Origin: Dastarcus helophoroides | Taxonomy: Eukaryota > Arthropoda > Insecta > Coleoptera > Bothrideridae | Direction of reading: 5' to 3' | Length of the DNA stretch: 64,000 bases | Assembly (NCBI GenBank): GCA_028583605.1 | Contig: CM053333.1 | Coordinates: 33,568,551-33,632,550, forward strand | The notes under the pieces: model-generated | What the model was told of the DNA's origin: nothing | Seen by the model: the letters and a program-made list of their open reading frames with translations, nothing else | Databases searched by the model: none | Position numbers and translations under genes: made by a program | Shown: piece after piece, positions 53,086-64,000 of the stretch | How the letters are laid out: each line of letters starts with the position of its first letter | Numbering within the stretch: the first letter of the stretch is position 1

Positions 53086-55350
53086 TTATTATTATTGTAT
53101 GATTTACTTTAGGGTGAGTTGAATTCAAAACAAAGAGTAGAATTTTTTGAGCATAAAATTTTCGATTATTTTACGGTAAATTTGGTTTTTTCAATAAACG
53201 AAAATTCAATGGCCAAAGGACCTGAGTCTTTTTAACGAAATCGACTTCTTGTCAAAATTTGAGTTTTTTTAAGACTTTCGACTTTCAAAATTTCGACTTT
53301 TTTAAAATCTCTGCCTTTAAAAATTTTTTTTTTGCTCTAAAAATATAGATTTTATTTTCGAAAATTTTAACACATTTTAAAAAAATTGACTTTTTAAAAA
53401 TTCTACATAGAAAATTCTAACTTTTTTAAAATTTAATCTCTTTTTAAATTTCGACTTTTCCAAAAGTTTCTACCTTTTTTGAAAACTTTGGATTTTTTGA
53501 ATATTTCTCTTTATTATTATTGGATGATTTACTTTAGGGTGACTTGAATTCAGAACAAAGAGTAGAATTATTTGAGCATAAAATTTCGATTATTTTACGG
53601 TAAATTTGGTTTTTTCAATAAACGAAAATTCAATGGCCAAAGGACCTGAGTCTTTTTTACGAAATCGACTTCTTGTCAAAATTTGAGTTTTTTTAAGACT
53701 TTCGACTTTCAAAATTTCGACTTTTTTAAAATCTGGCTTTAAAATTTTTTTTTGCTCTAAAAATATAGATTTTATTTTCGAAAATTTTAACACATTTTAA
53801 AAGCCTTGACTTTTTAAAAATTCTACTTAGAAAATTTTAAGTTTTTTAAAATTTAATCTCTTTTTAAATTTCGACTTTTCCAAAAGTTTCTACCTTTTTT
53901 GAAAACTTTGGATTTTTTGAATATTTCTCTCTATTATTATTGGATGATTTACTTTAGGGTGACTTGAATTCAGAACAAAGAGTAGAATTATTTGAGCATA
54001 AAATTTCGATTATTTTACGGTAAATTTGGTTTTTTCAATAAACGAAAACTCAATGGCCAAAGGATCTGAGTCTTTTTTACGAAATCGACTTCTTGTCAAA
54101 ATTTGAGTTTTTTTAAGACTTTCGACTTTCAAAATTTCGACTTTTTTAAAATCTGTCTTTAAAATTTTTTTTTTTTGCTCTAAAAATATAGATTTTATTT
54201 TCGAAAATTTTAACACATTTTAAAAAAATTGACTTTTTAAAAATTCTACACAGAAAATTCTAACTTTTTTAAAATTTAATCTCTTTTTAAATTTCGACTT
54301 TTCCAAAAGTTTCTACCTTTTTTGAAAACTTTGGATTTTTTGAATATTTCTCTCTATTATTATTGGATGATTTACTTTAGGGTGAGTTGAATTCAGAACA
54401 AAGAGTAAAATTATGTGGGCATAAAATTTTCGATTATTTTACGGTAAATTTGGTTTTTTCAATAAACGAAAATTCAATGGCCAAAGGACCTGAGTCTTTT
54501 TTACGAAATCGACTTCTTGTCAAAATTTGAGTTTTTTTAAGACTTTCGACTTTCAAAATTTCGACTTTTTTAAAATCTCTGTCTTTAAAAATTTTTTTTA
54601 CTCAAAATATAGATTTTATTTTCGAAAATTTTAACACATTTTTAAAACCTTGACTTTTTAAAAATTCTACTTAGAAAATTCTAACTTTTTTAAAACTTAA
54701 TCTCTTTTTAAATTTTGACTTTTCCAAAAGTTTCTACCTTTTTTGAAAACTTTGGATTTTTTGAATATTTCTCTTTATTATTATTGGATGATTTACTTTA
54801 GGGTGACTTGAATTCAGAACAAAGAGTAGAATTATATGAGCATAAAATTTCGATTATTTTACGGTAAATTTGGTTTTTTCAATAAACGAAAACTCAATGG
54901 CCAAAGGATCTGAGTCTTTTTTTCGAAATCGAATTCTTGTCAAAATTTGAGTTTTTTTAAGACTTTCGACTTTCAAAATTTCGACTTTTTTAAAATCTAT
55001 GTCTTTAAAAATTGTTTTTTTGCTCTAAAAATATAGATTTTATTTTCGAAAATTTTAATACATTTTAAAAAAACTGACTTTTTAAAAATTCTACATAGAA
55101 AATTCTAACTTTTTTAAAATTTAATCTCTTTTTAAATTTCGACTTTTCCAAAAGTTTCTACCTTTTTTGAAAACTTTGGATTTTTTGAATATTTCTCTCC
55201 ATTATTATTGGATGATTTACTTTAGGGTGAGTTGAATTCAGAACAAAGAGTAGAATTCTTTGAGCATAAAATTTTCGATTATTTTACGGTAAATTTGGTT
55301 TTTTCAATAAACGAAAATTCAATGGCCAAAGGACCTGAGTCTTTTTTACG
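53085..55350. repeat. ~422-bp tandem satellite, about 5 monomers
   Basis: The word AGGGTGA/C in TTTACTTTAGGGTGA starts at 53111, 53536, 53956, 54379, 54800 and 55224 (spacings 420-425). Monomers are more than 90% alike by eye. Half of each is AAAATTTCGA-type sequence; the other half (CAAAGAGTAGAATT .. AACGAAAATTCAATGGCCAAAGGACCTGAGTC) is distinctive. The sixth copy is cut at about 55350. A solitary diverged copy of the AT-rich half lies at 63015-63245. Confidence 0.95.
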
Positions 55351-55890
55351 AAATTTCGACTTTTTAAAAAAACTCCAAAATGATTTCGTGGCTTTGTTCG
55401 CAATTTGAACCTTAATTTCGAAATTCCCATTTCCAAAAGGCAAGCTTCCATTTTTCACTTTTTTCGTAAGACTCAAAATTTCGCTTTTATCCAGAAATGT
55501 TCCTAACTTTTATTCCAAATTTCAACTGCGTTCAAATGTAGATATTTTCGAAATTTCGAGTATAAGATCCAAAACGCAAGTAGCATTTTTAAAACGTCAC
55601 CTTTACGTTGGTGAAATTTGACTCTATTAAAGAGTTTTGAATTTTTTTGAAATTACAACTTTTTATATAAATTCATTTTTTCGATTCGTATTATTTTTTC
55701 AAAAATTTCGAATTTTAGTCCAAAATTTCGAGTTAAAAATCAGATTTTAGACAGAAAAAATTAAATCTACAGAATTTGAGTCGAAATTTATAGAAAAAAA
55801 AAACAAATTCAAAAAAAATAATCGGAAATTTTACAAGTTAAATAATTTAGGAAAAAATATAAACATTTCGAGGTTTAAATTAAGTTTTAA
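55350..55890. repeat. AT-rich degenerate repeat
   Basis: AAATTTCGA-type sequence beyond the end of the 422-bp array. No gene. Confidence 0.5.
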
Positions 55891-56280
55891 TACAGGGTGA
55901 TTCAAAATTGCGAGAGACGAAAATTTTAGATTTTTTCGTGACCAACTAGATGATGCTGTTTGAATTTTTGAAACATAAAATTTCGACTAAAAAATGTGAT
56001 GACCCCTGCATCGCAGATTAGGTTTACATTATTTTTGAGTGCCTAAAAACCAGGTTTCTTCTCATTTTCAAAATATTTGATCCATAAGGGTAGTCACAAT
56101 TTGAGACAACTGATTTTTCTTGAGCAACTTACGATGGCTGTAGCTCGGAGGGGGTGCATTTTAAAATACATATTTATAGAAGGAAACATTCTCTCTCTCC
56201 CTCTTTCTAGTTGGCAGGGCAGCTGATAGTACGGCAGTAAAAATTTTACTCCCAAAATACTAAAAGGTAGCAGGTACGTT
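55891..56280. mobile_element. Possible Tc1/mariner-type terminus, one end only
   Basis: TACAGGGTGATTCAAAATTGCG at 55892 has the TACAGGGTG start shared with the terminus of the 1-2157 element, but the sequence after it differs. No inverted partner was found within ~1 kb, so this is a fragment or a chance match. The extent to 56280 is a guess based on composition. Confidence 0.35.
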
Positions 56281-56934
56281 AACGAAATAATTTGAATTTC
56301 GAGTTTAATCCCAAATCGTTTCACTATGCATTTTTAACAAGACTTTAATATCAGATTGAATGAATGCAACAAAGCGAATGTTATTTATTAGCGAACTAGG
56401 TAATTAGCGAAACGAGTAGCTTTGTTTATTAAATTTTTCCAATTTTCAACGCCGAAACGCCGATGGTGAAAAAATGTAAAAATAACTGTGCCGCATTTCC
56501 GGAGCCCCAGCGATGCTGCAGATATATTCGATATATTTCGTCAAAGATTGCAGAGATAATAATGCAAATATGCGTCTTTTTCCATGCATAATAAGCCCGT
56601 CGATGCAAAATAGACCCAAACTGCTGGTTCCAAACGAGAAACGCGTCAAATGTCAAGGAATGTAGAACCTTTGTCTTTCTCACTTTATTAGTATTATTAG
56701 TTAAAGCTAAACAGAAAATTTGTTTATTAATTTTTAGGGTACGATCAACTGGCTAGATTGATAACTGCGAAGTGGTTAACTAAAAGTTCCTCGTTCGATT
56801 GGCTATAAGGGATTTTTTTTTGAAGTGAAAACTTCTTTAGGCGCTTTGAACAATTTTGGATATGGTTTCGATTACCCTCACGTGTTACCTATATGTTCTA
56901 ATATTACCAGTATATTATACTGTTACTGCTGTTA
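56281..56934. other. No gene recognised
   Basis: Contains an 84-codon - strand frame (56429-56683) in less AT-rich DNA, without recognisable motifs. Confidence 0.4.
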
Positions 56935-56936
56935 TT

Positions 56937-56968
<32 letters not shown>
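56935..56968. repeat. (ATT)n microsatellite
   Basis: About ten ATT units immediately before a family A fragment. Confidence 0.85.
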
Positions 56969-56969
<1 letters not shown>

Positions 56970-57049
56970 GGAACCGATTGGTCCCTAGTTATCTTCAAAA
57001 ATTGAAATACAAATTTCTTGGTTTCAGGGGACAAGATTTGTGTTTCAAC
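56969..57049. mobile_element. Family A palindrome, left remnant
   Basis: GGAACCGATTGGTCCCTAG .. GAAATACAAAT joined directly to TTCTTGGTTTCAGGGGACAAG, so the central hammerhead region is deleted here. It is interrupted at 57050 by the hAT-like composite. Sequence beyond the composite (62119-62160) is not family A until 62160. Confidence 0.7.
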
Positions 57050-57672
57050 TAGTGTTGGAATAATCGAACGATTTTCAGAATCGAATACATTGAATTCGAA
57101 TACTTTTGAGAATCGAATAAGTATTCGAATACAAAGAATCGAATTATGGGATAACCTAACCTAAATACCTACTAGAAAAATTGTCTCGGCGGCCTATTCG
57201 AGGTATGTGGTGGCGAGATATGACTTTCGATTTCACTACTTCCGTACCTATGCCCATAATTGGCAATTCCCTAATTGAATGTATTTAAATTTCTTAATAT
57301 AAATAAATCTTGAAGTTTTAGAATTCACATACGTATCTTTATTTTTATTTTTTTTGGATTCGCATATTGGCACTGTATTTCCAGATATTGTTAAATTTCA
57401 TTATTAAAATTGAGAGCCAGATTTTAAAAAGTACTTAAGCATTTCGTTATTTAATAATTTTATGAGAAGGATGAAGCAATAAATTAAAATTAGATACCTA
57501 TTCGAATGCATGAGTGTGCGAGCATAATGCGTAACCAACCATCCCGAATAAAAATGATCTCGAATAAAATACGCATTCAATAATGTATGTCTAAGATCTC
57601 GAATACAAGAATCGGGTACAGTATTCAACATCGGAGAAGTTAAGAATCGGAGATGTAGCGTAGTTAGGAGAC

Positions 57673-57973
57673 CGATTCTTATTCACTACTCAGCATTTCA
57701 ATGTTTTGTTGCATCAGACTACCACAATCTCGAATACATATATTGTATTCGAATACATATTTTGTATTCGAATGCAAGCAAGTACCCGAGAACTTATGAA
57801 TCATCCGATGATGAGATGTTGCTTGCGCGAAGCGAGAACCGATTCTATTCATATTCTCACTTCAACTCACGGAGTCTGGGAGTATTCGAATACTTCAGTT
57901 GAGAATCGGATGTATTCGAGATCTTGGTAGAATCGAATACATCTCACAACTTGTATTCGAATAGCCCAACACT
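57673..57973 (+). repeat. X unit, copy 1, rich in TATTCGAATAC palindromes
   Basis: GACCGATTCTTATTCACTACTCAGC .. GAATAGCCCAACACTA. It holds two TTTGTATTCGAATAC/G-type palindromic words and is ~90% like X' (61741-62110), which has five. Confidence 0.8.
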
Positions 57974-58086
57974 ACTCCTAACTACGCTATATTTCCGATT
58001 CTTAACTTCTCCGATGTTGAATACTGTACCCGATTCTTGTATTCGAGATCTTAGACATGCATTTTGAATGCGTATTTTATTCGAGA

Positions 58087-61000
58087 CAGTGGCGGCTCGC
58101 GTATATGCACTGAGGAACTGCAGCACCCCCAGTTCCACTTTCGAGTTTTTTCTTAAAAGGTTTGGTCTTTTTTGAAGACTCTTCCTTGAACACTTTTTTA
58201 TAGAAATTTTAAATTTTCTCTGATTTCTTTTACAGAAACTTTACCTTCCTTTCATGTTATGATCTGCTAAAATCTATTTTATTTTTAATTTTGATGAAAA
58301 AACGCACTTTTAAGAACTAACTTTTGTAAAACTTTTGAAAAAGAAATCAGAATTTCGAGAAAGAATTGAATTTTGAAAAAAAAGGTTAAATTTTTTTAAA
58401 AGGGTTAAAATTTTGAGAAGATAATGAAAAATTCAAGAAACAATCTGTATCCAACTTTTTTCGCATTTTGATTTCCCTGAAAAAAAAAATAATACCAAAT
58501 CTTCGAGTTTTACCTGATTTCGCAATTTCTACTGTATTGTGGAAAAATTTTTAGGTTTTTCTAATATTTTTACTTTTTTTTGTTGAAAATATTTATATTT
58601 TTCTAAATATATTATATAAACAAATTTTCTCGAAATTTCTACTTTTCCAGCAAATTTTGTTCTTAAAATTTTTCCTGGATATTTTAACTTCTGATTTTTT
58701 TATATTCCTTTAATTTGATTTAAAAATGTTAAGTTTTTTCACGGGATTTTGACATTTTAAAGTTTATTTTATAATTTTGACTAACAACTTTTAGAAAATA
58801 ATCCTCACATTTCTATAAAAATGTCAAGATTTTTGAAAGAAACGAAAAAGTGTTAGGAAAATTTTCCATTGCTTTCGCATTTTGCTTTTTTTTTAAATGA
58901 AAGTAATAGCCGATGGATTATTTTCCTAAAATTTTGTTTTTTTTTGTACAGATATTTCAAATTTTTTCTCGAGATTTCAATTTTCTTTCAACGAAAATTA
59001 GAATCTTTTTAAATTTTGACCTTTTTCAGGATTTTGAGTTCATTTGAAAATTTCCACTTTTGTTAAGAATTTCGTTCGTATGTTCCTAAAAATTTTGACT
59101 TTTTGTGAGAATTGGCTTCTTCTGACATTTTTGATTTAATTGCAAAATCTCAACCTCAAAAATGTCCGTATTTTACAATCTATTTTTTAAAATTTGACCG
59201 TTTTTCAAAAATTTGATCGTTCTCTCAATTTTAACTTTTTTTGAAAAGTTTGAAATTTTCCAAAAATCGTACTGTTTTAAAAACTTACGGTTTTATGAAA
59301 ATATTTACTTATGTGGAAATTTAACCTTTTTTTAAACGTTGAATCTTTCGAAATTCTTGAAAATTCCGTTTTTATTTCAAATTTTTTCACGAATTTTAAT
59401 ATTTTTTTCTTGTTAATATCGACTATTCTGATGTGGTATTATTTTCCAAAATTTAGAAAATTTCGATTTTCCAAAACTTGGAAAATTTCGATTTTTCAAA
59501 ATTTGGAAAATTTCGATTTTTCAAAATTTGGAAAATTTCGATTTTTCAAAATTTGAAATATTTTAATTTTCGATGATTTTTATTTTTATTTAAAATTCCA
59601 ATTATTTTTTAAATTTTCGAAGTTTTGACTTTTCTTTTGAAAGTTACGAATTATTTTCGAAATTTCGGCTTTTCTTTTAAATTTCGACTTCTACTTGAAA
59701 CATTTTTTGAAAATTTCGATTTTTTTGAAAGTCTGGACCTTTTTTAATATTTTGTCTTGATTTCATCCGACCCTTTTTAAAAATTTCGAATTTTTTAAAA
59801 CAGTTTTTCAAAATGTTAATTAACGAAATTTTCAATTTTAGTCGAAACTTTCAACATTTCAAAATTTTGTCTTGTTGAGCCAAAATTGCAAATCTAATTT
59901 TTAGCTTACAAAAGAAAGTGATGACATTTTGTAATTGCTCCTTGCGTCTTGTTTTGAAAATTCTGTTTTTAAAAGTTTTTCGAAAATTTCGACCTTTCCT
60001 AAGTTGCCTTGTTCGAGCAAAATTGTTTTCCAAAACCCAATTTTTGGCTTGTAAAAGAAAATTTTAAACTTGAGTGTTCAGTTAAATATCGTTTTTCATC
60101 CCGCTTGGGGTTCACATTTTTAAAATTGATTAAGTACGTGTTTAGTTGCTTTTATTTATTCTTTATATAAAAATTTTGACAAAAAATGTTTAAAAAAAAA
60201 CCCTGAAATTTCTCTAAGAATGTCAACATTTTGGGGAAAAAAACGAAGAGATTTAAAAAAAAGTTCAATTTTGACATAAATATTGAATTTCAAGAAAAAA
60301 TGAACCTTCTAAATTTCAACTTTTTTGTGATTTGATATTTCACTAAAAAAAACTTACCACTATTGTAGAACCGAGGAAAATTCTGAATCTAAATTTCCAA
60401 TTTTTCTAGAACTATTATTTTTATTTGTTAAATTTATTCTTGAAATTGTCAAGTCCTTCAAATTTCGTTAAAAATATATTGAAATTTAAAGATTAAGCTC
60501 AAAATTTGGAGAAAAAGCAGACAACATTTCTAGACATTTTTTATTGGTTTATAAAATTTTTCAAAAAATTAATAAATAATAAGAAATAAATTAATTGTCA
60601 AAAATATTCTCAAAATTTCGACTTTTTAAGTAGGACTTATTGAAATTTTGAAAAATGAGTCAACATTTCTAGAAAAGTCGAAATTTCGAAATTAAAAATA
60701 GTCAAAATATTAAATTAATTGACAATTTAATGTTCTAATTTAAATTTTTTCTAGTAATTTTGAAGTTCCCAGAGAAACTTCAAAGATCAAATATTTCAGC
60801 GTGAAGTCGATTGTGATTAAAATTCACATTTTGGGAATGTATTTGTAATTGAACTGCAAATGATTATTCGAAATTTGTCTCAAAACTTCGAACAATTTTA
60901 AAAATAGATACTATTTCTTAATTTTGAGTTTTAATTCGACATTTTTTTTAAAAGTTTATGTTTAAAAAGAAAAAAAAAAATATCCATTTAAAAAAAACAT

Positions 61001-61237
61001 ATTTCAAGCTCAGGAAAGTTTCTAACAAACAGATAAAATTCATTATTTAATCACAAAATTCCAATTTTTCCCCGAATTTTGCCTTTTTTCCTAAAGTTGA
61101 GGTTTCTATTGGAGGTTCATTGAGAAGCATCAGAGCTGATTTGTTATTAATTTTCTGAACTAATTTGCTTTTACACAATTTTAGCACACAAACGCCGTCG
61201 CAGAACCCCCTCCAGTTTTAGCTACTAGCCGCCACTT
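58087..61237. mobile_element. Nested hAT-like element with AT-rich interior, 8-bp target duplication
   Basis: CAGTGGCGGCTCG (58087-58099) to AGCCGCCACTT (61227-61237), flanked by ATTCGAGA at 58079-58086 and 61238-61245. The uninterrupted target is visible in arm a at 57540-57600 (inverse orientation), which confirms the insertion. The 3.15-kb interior is almost entirely degenerate AAAATTTCGACTTTT-like sequence with a 30-bp tandem repeat (GGAAAATTTCGATTTTCCAAA type) at about 59450-59550. No coding capacity. The same terminus occurs at 2981-2993. Confidence 0.85.
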
Positions 61238-61740
61238 ATTCGAGATCATTTTATTCGGGATGGTTGGTTACGCATTATGCTCGCACACTCCTGCATTCGA
61301 ATATGTATCTAATTTTTAATTTATTGCTTCATTCTTCTCATAAAATTATTAAATAATGAAATGCTTAAATACTTTTTAAAATCTGGCTCTCAATTTTAAT
61401 AATGAAATTTAGCAATATCTGGAAATACAGTGCCAATATGCGAATCCAATCAAATTTAAAGATACGTATGTGAATTCTAAAGCTTCAAGATTTATTTATA
61501 TTAAGAAATTTATATACATTCAATTAGGAAATTACCAATTATGGGCATAGGTACGGAAGTAGTGAAATCGAAAGTCATATCTCGCCACCAGATACCTCGA
61601 GTAGGCCGCCGAGACAATTTTTCTTGTAGGTATTTTATTATCCCATAATTCGATTCTTTGTATTCGAATACTTATTCGATTCTCAAAAGTATTCGAATTC
61701 AATGTATTCGATTCTGAAAATCGTTCGATTATTCCAACAC

Positions 61741-62110
61741 TAGTTAGGAGACCGATTCTATTCGCTACTCAGCATTCCAATGTTTTGTTGTATCGGACTA
61801 CCACAATCTCGAATACACATTTTGTATTCGAATACACATTTTGTATTCGAATGCACATTTTGTATTCGAATACACATTTTGTATTCGAATACATATTTTG
61901 TATTCGAATGCAAGCAAGTACCCGAGAACTTATGAATCATGCGATGATGAGATGTTGCTTGCGCGAGGCGAGAACCGATTATATTCATATTCTCACTTCA
62001 ACTCACGGAGTCTGGAAGTATTCGAATACTTCAGTTGAGAATCGGATGTATTCGAGATCTTGGTAGAATCGAATACATCTCACAACTTGTATTCGAATAG
62101 CCCAACACTA
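61741..62110 (+). repeat. X unit, copy 2, with a five-fold palindromic tandem
   Basis: At 61808-61910 GAATACACATTTTGTATTC is repeated five times in tandem with small changes. Copy 1 has two such units. The rest matches copy 1 through CCAACACTA. Confidence 0.85.
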
Positions 62111-62159
62111 GTTTCAACTGCTGCTATTATATATCATTTATCTTTACAGAATATACAGG

Positions 62160-62315
62160 CTATCAACTTCAAAGAGATACTATCTCTCTGAAGATGATAG
62201 CTTGGCTGTGGAAACGCGTTAGAGCAACCTCTGTTGTGTTTTTAATCTTTCTTGGTTTCAGGGGACAAGTTTTGTAGATAACCAAGAACCAGTCCGTTCC
62301 ACCAAAACAATATCG
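62160..62315. mobile_element. Family A palindrome, right arm (A12)
   Basis: TATCTCTCTGAAGATGATAGCTTGGCTGTGGAAACGCGTTAGAG .. TTTCAGGGGACAAG .. CAAGAACCAGTCCGTTCCACC. Core CTGAAGA is intact but stem II is mismatched and GAAA is preceded by an extra change (GTGGAAAC). Confidence 0.72.
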
Positions 62316-62410
62316 ATGTTTTCGTTTCGACGTTCAATATTTTCGTATCGATATTTTTGTTCCGATGTATCGACTGTATCGATATATATTTTCGATGTAT
62401 CGATTGGTGA
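62316..62410. repeat. ATCGAT-rich tract
   Basis: Several copies of TATCGAT(GT) and TTTTCGT in 95 bp, such as GATGTATCGACTGTATCGAT. It resembles subterminal repeats of hAT elements, but no terminus was found. Confidence 0.4.
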
Positions 62411-62449
62411 AGTAAGTTTAAAAAATTACTTTTTCGGCGGGTAATATTT

Positions 62450-64000
62450 ACTTAGAGCTGATATGTCACCCAATTCCAATTTATTTAATTTGTTTAAATA
62501 AATCGTTTTTTTTAAATATCGCTTATTTTGAAATTCGTCTTTTTAAATTTAGTCCTTTTGTGAAATTTCTACTTTTTCAAAGTTTCGACTTTTGAAATGT
62601 CGACTCTTCAACGTTTCGACTTTTCCGAAATTTTCAACTTTTTCAAAATGTTGCCTATTTTAAAAATTTGACTTTTTAAACATTTAAATTTTTTACTTTA
62701 ATATTTCTAACCTTCTCCAAAGAAATCAAAATATCCAGTTTTTTAATGAATTTGTTCAAATTTTGAATTTTTTATGAAAATTTCGACTTTTTCAAAACTT
62801 TCGCTTTAGAATTTTTTTTCGCACAATTTTTAACGATCCAAAATTTCCACTTTTTTAAAATTCCACTTTTTTGAAAATTTCGACTTTTCTGATAATTTCG
62901 ATTTTGTTTTAAAATCTTTCTCGTTCTAAAATTCTAGATTTTTTGGAAAACTTTACACCGAAGATTTTTTAAAATATCCACTTTTTGAAAAATTGGATTT
63001 TTTCAAAGTTTCCACTTTTTGTCAAAATTTGAGTTTTTTAAGACTTTTGACTTTCAAAATTTCGACTTTTTTAAAATCTCTGTCTTTAAAAATTTGTTTT
63101 TGCTCTAAAAATATAGATTTTATTTTTGAAAATCTTAACACATTTTAAAAACCTTAACTTAAAAATTCTACTTAAAAAATTCTAACTTTTTTAAAATTTA
63201 ACCTCGTTTTAAATTTCGACTTCTCCAAAAGTTTCTACCTTTGGATTTTTTTTGAAAATTTCTTTAAAATTTTTACTTTATTCGAGAATTTGAAGTTGTT
63301 TAAATCGCGACATTTTCTTAAAATGAGACTTTTTTTGATAATTTGATGTTCTTTGCAAAATTTCAAATATTTTTGATACTTTCCCTGCTTTCTAAAATTG
63401 TCGGTTTTTTTTTATAAATTTCAACTTATTTCAAAGTGTCGACCTTTTACAGTTTTTTTTTAAATGACTTTTGATATTTTTTCAGAATTCCATTCTTTCT
63501 GAAAATATTCAATAAAAAATTGTAACTCTTTAAAAACCTACATTTACCTTTTTTCTAAATTTTAACTAACCAAAATTTTCTGTTTCTCAACATTTCTACT
63601 TTTCTAGTTTTTTTGTAAGTTTAGGATTTTTTGATAATTTTTATTTTTCTTTAATATTTAGGTTCTTCAAAAATTTCAGCTTTTTTGAAAATTTAACTAA
63701 AAACGTTTCATTTTTTAAATCTCGGCATTTCTTCAAAATTATTTTTCAAAATTTTGATTATTTTTCAAAATATCGACTTTTCTAAAAAAATTTCTGTCAA
63801 GGTTTTCAAAATGAGGTATGATTTTTAAAAAGGCCAAAATATTGAAAAAGATCGACATTTCGAAAAAAGTTCGAATTTTGGAAATAAATCAAAAACTTTA
63901 ATATGCAACAAAAATTTTGCAAAAACAATTCAAAATTTCAATAAGAGTCGATAAAAAAAAATCGTTATTTTTAGATAAAGGCGAAATTTTAAAGCGGAAG
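62450..64000. repeat. AT-rich degenerate repeat with one 422-bp-satellite fragment
   Basis: TTTTTCAAAATTTCGACTTTT-type sequence to the window end. 63015-63245 is a clear copy of the AT-rich half of the 53-55-kb satellite monomer (TTTGAGTTTTTTAAGACTTT .. AAAAGTTTCTACCTTT). No gene. Confidence 0.65.

Larger units (their letters stand above)
57050..62110. mobile_element. hAT-like composite element, 5.06 kb, 8-bp target duplication
   Basis: Begins TAGTGTTGGAATAATCG, ends ..GCCCAACACTA, and is flanked by GTTTCAAC at 57042-57049 and 62111-62118. Internally it is a-X-a'-X'. Arm a (about 57050-57672) is inverted as a' (57974-58086 continued at 61238-61740). X (about 57673-57973) and X' (61741-62110) are direct copies ending in CCAACACTA. 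Terminus and duplication fit hAT. No transposase was recognised. A second hAT-like element (58087-61237) is nested in a'. Confidence 0.82.

Noticed and set aside
61758..62066. 76- and 93-codon frames with repeated FVFEYTFCIR
   Set aside because: They arise from the GAATAC palindromic tandem repeat.

Overview
The window is AT-rich eukaryotic DNA, most likely from an insect. Introns are GT-AG, a short (TTAGG)n tract of the arthropod telomere type is present, and the only recognisable host gene is the 3' part of a TIA-1/TIAR/Rox8 RNA-binding protein gene on the + strand (about 9.88-10.68 kb). Almost everything else is mobile or satellite DNA inside or between genes, so the window reads as a heterochromatin-like or long-intron segment.

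Layout. 0-2.2 kb: a Tc1/mariner-superfamily transposon with ~400-bp inverted repeats and one uninterrupted transposase frame (- strand). It appears to sit inside the remains of a hAT-like element ending at 2993. 3-5.2 kb: AT-rich repeat, one Penelope-type palindrome and an inverted-repeat element. 7.1-8.76 kb: a hAT element with a perfect 8-bp target duplication, holding a second TIR element and a LINE scrap. 8.78-9.53 kb: a non-autonomous element with an 11-bp target duplication, carrying a canonical hammerhead ribozyme. 9.88-10.68 kb: host gene exons. 12.4-14.05 kb: a decayed non-LTR retrotransposon. 14.4-17.9 kb: single-copy-looking DNA with one more hammerhead motif. 17.9-23.9 kb: a large 180-bp satellite that passes into a ~523-bp higher-order repeat. 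28.1-30.9 kb: a ~371-bp satellite. 34.6-39.1 kb: a ~730-bp tandem array running into a Penelope-like element fragment (GIY-YIG endonuclease, hammerhead-like terminus), itself split by a solo LTR and a 5'-truncated RNase H LINE. 39.1-43.9 kb: further LINE fragments, two more LTRs and a dead mariner. 44.8-49.9 kb: more Penelope-like pieces, a second copy of the hammerhead element nested in one of them, and another LINE fragment. 49.9-51.85 kb: a minisatellite of a ~16-bp unit. 53.1-55.35 kb: a ~422-bp satellite. 57.05-62.11 kb: a 5-kb hAT-like composite with a 3.15-kb second hAT-like element nested in it.

Two themes tie the window together. First, hammerhead or hammerhead-like ribozyme motifs occur in at least four repeat families. 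These are the Penelope-type palindromes (A), the TSD-flanked short element (B), a second palindrome family at 27.4-27.7 kb (D) and an isolated motif at 17.6 kb (E). Family A is physically joined to a GIY-YIG Penelope-like coding fragment, and family B inserted into a family A copy. Second, a degenerate AAAATTTCGA-type sequence forms the interior of the hAT-like elements and is the raw material of three separate satellites with periods of 180, 371 and 422 bp.

All assignments come from reading the sequence. Family names for transposons and the host gene rest on recognised motifs, not on a search.
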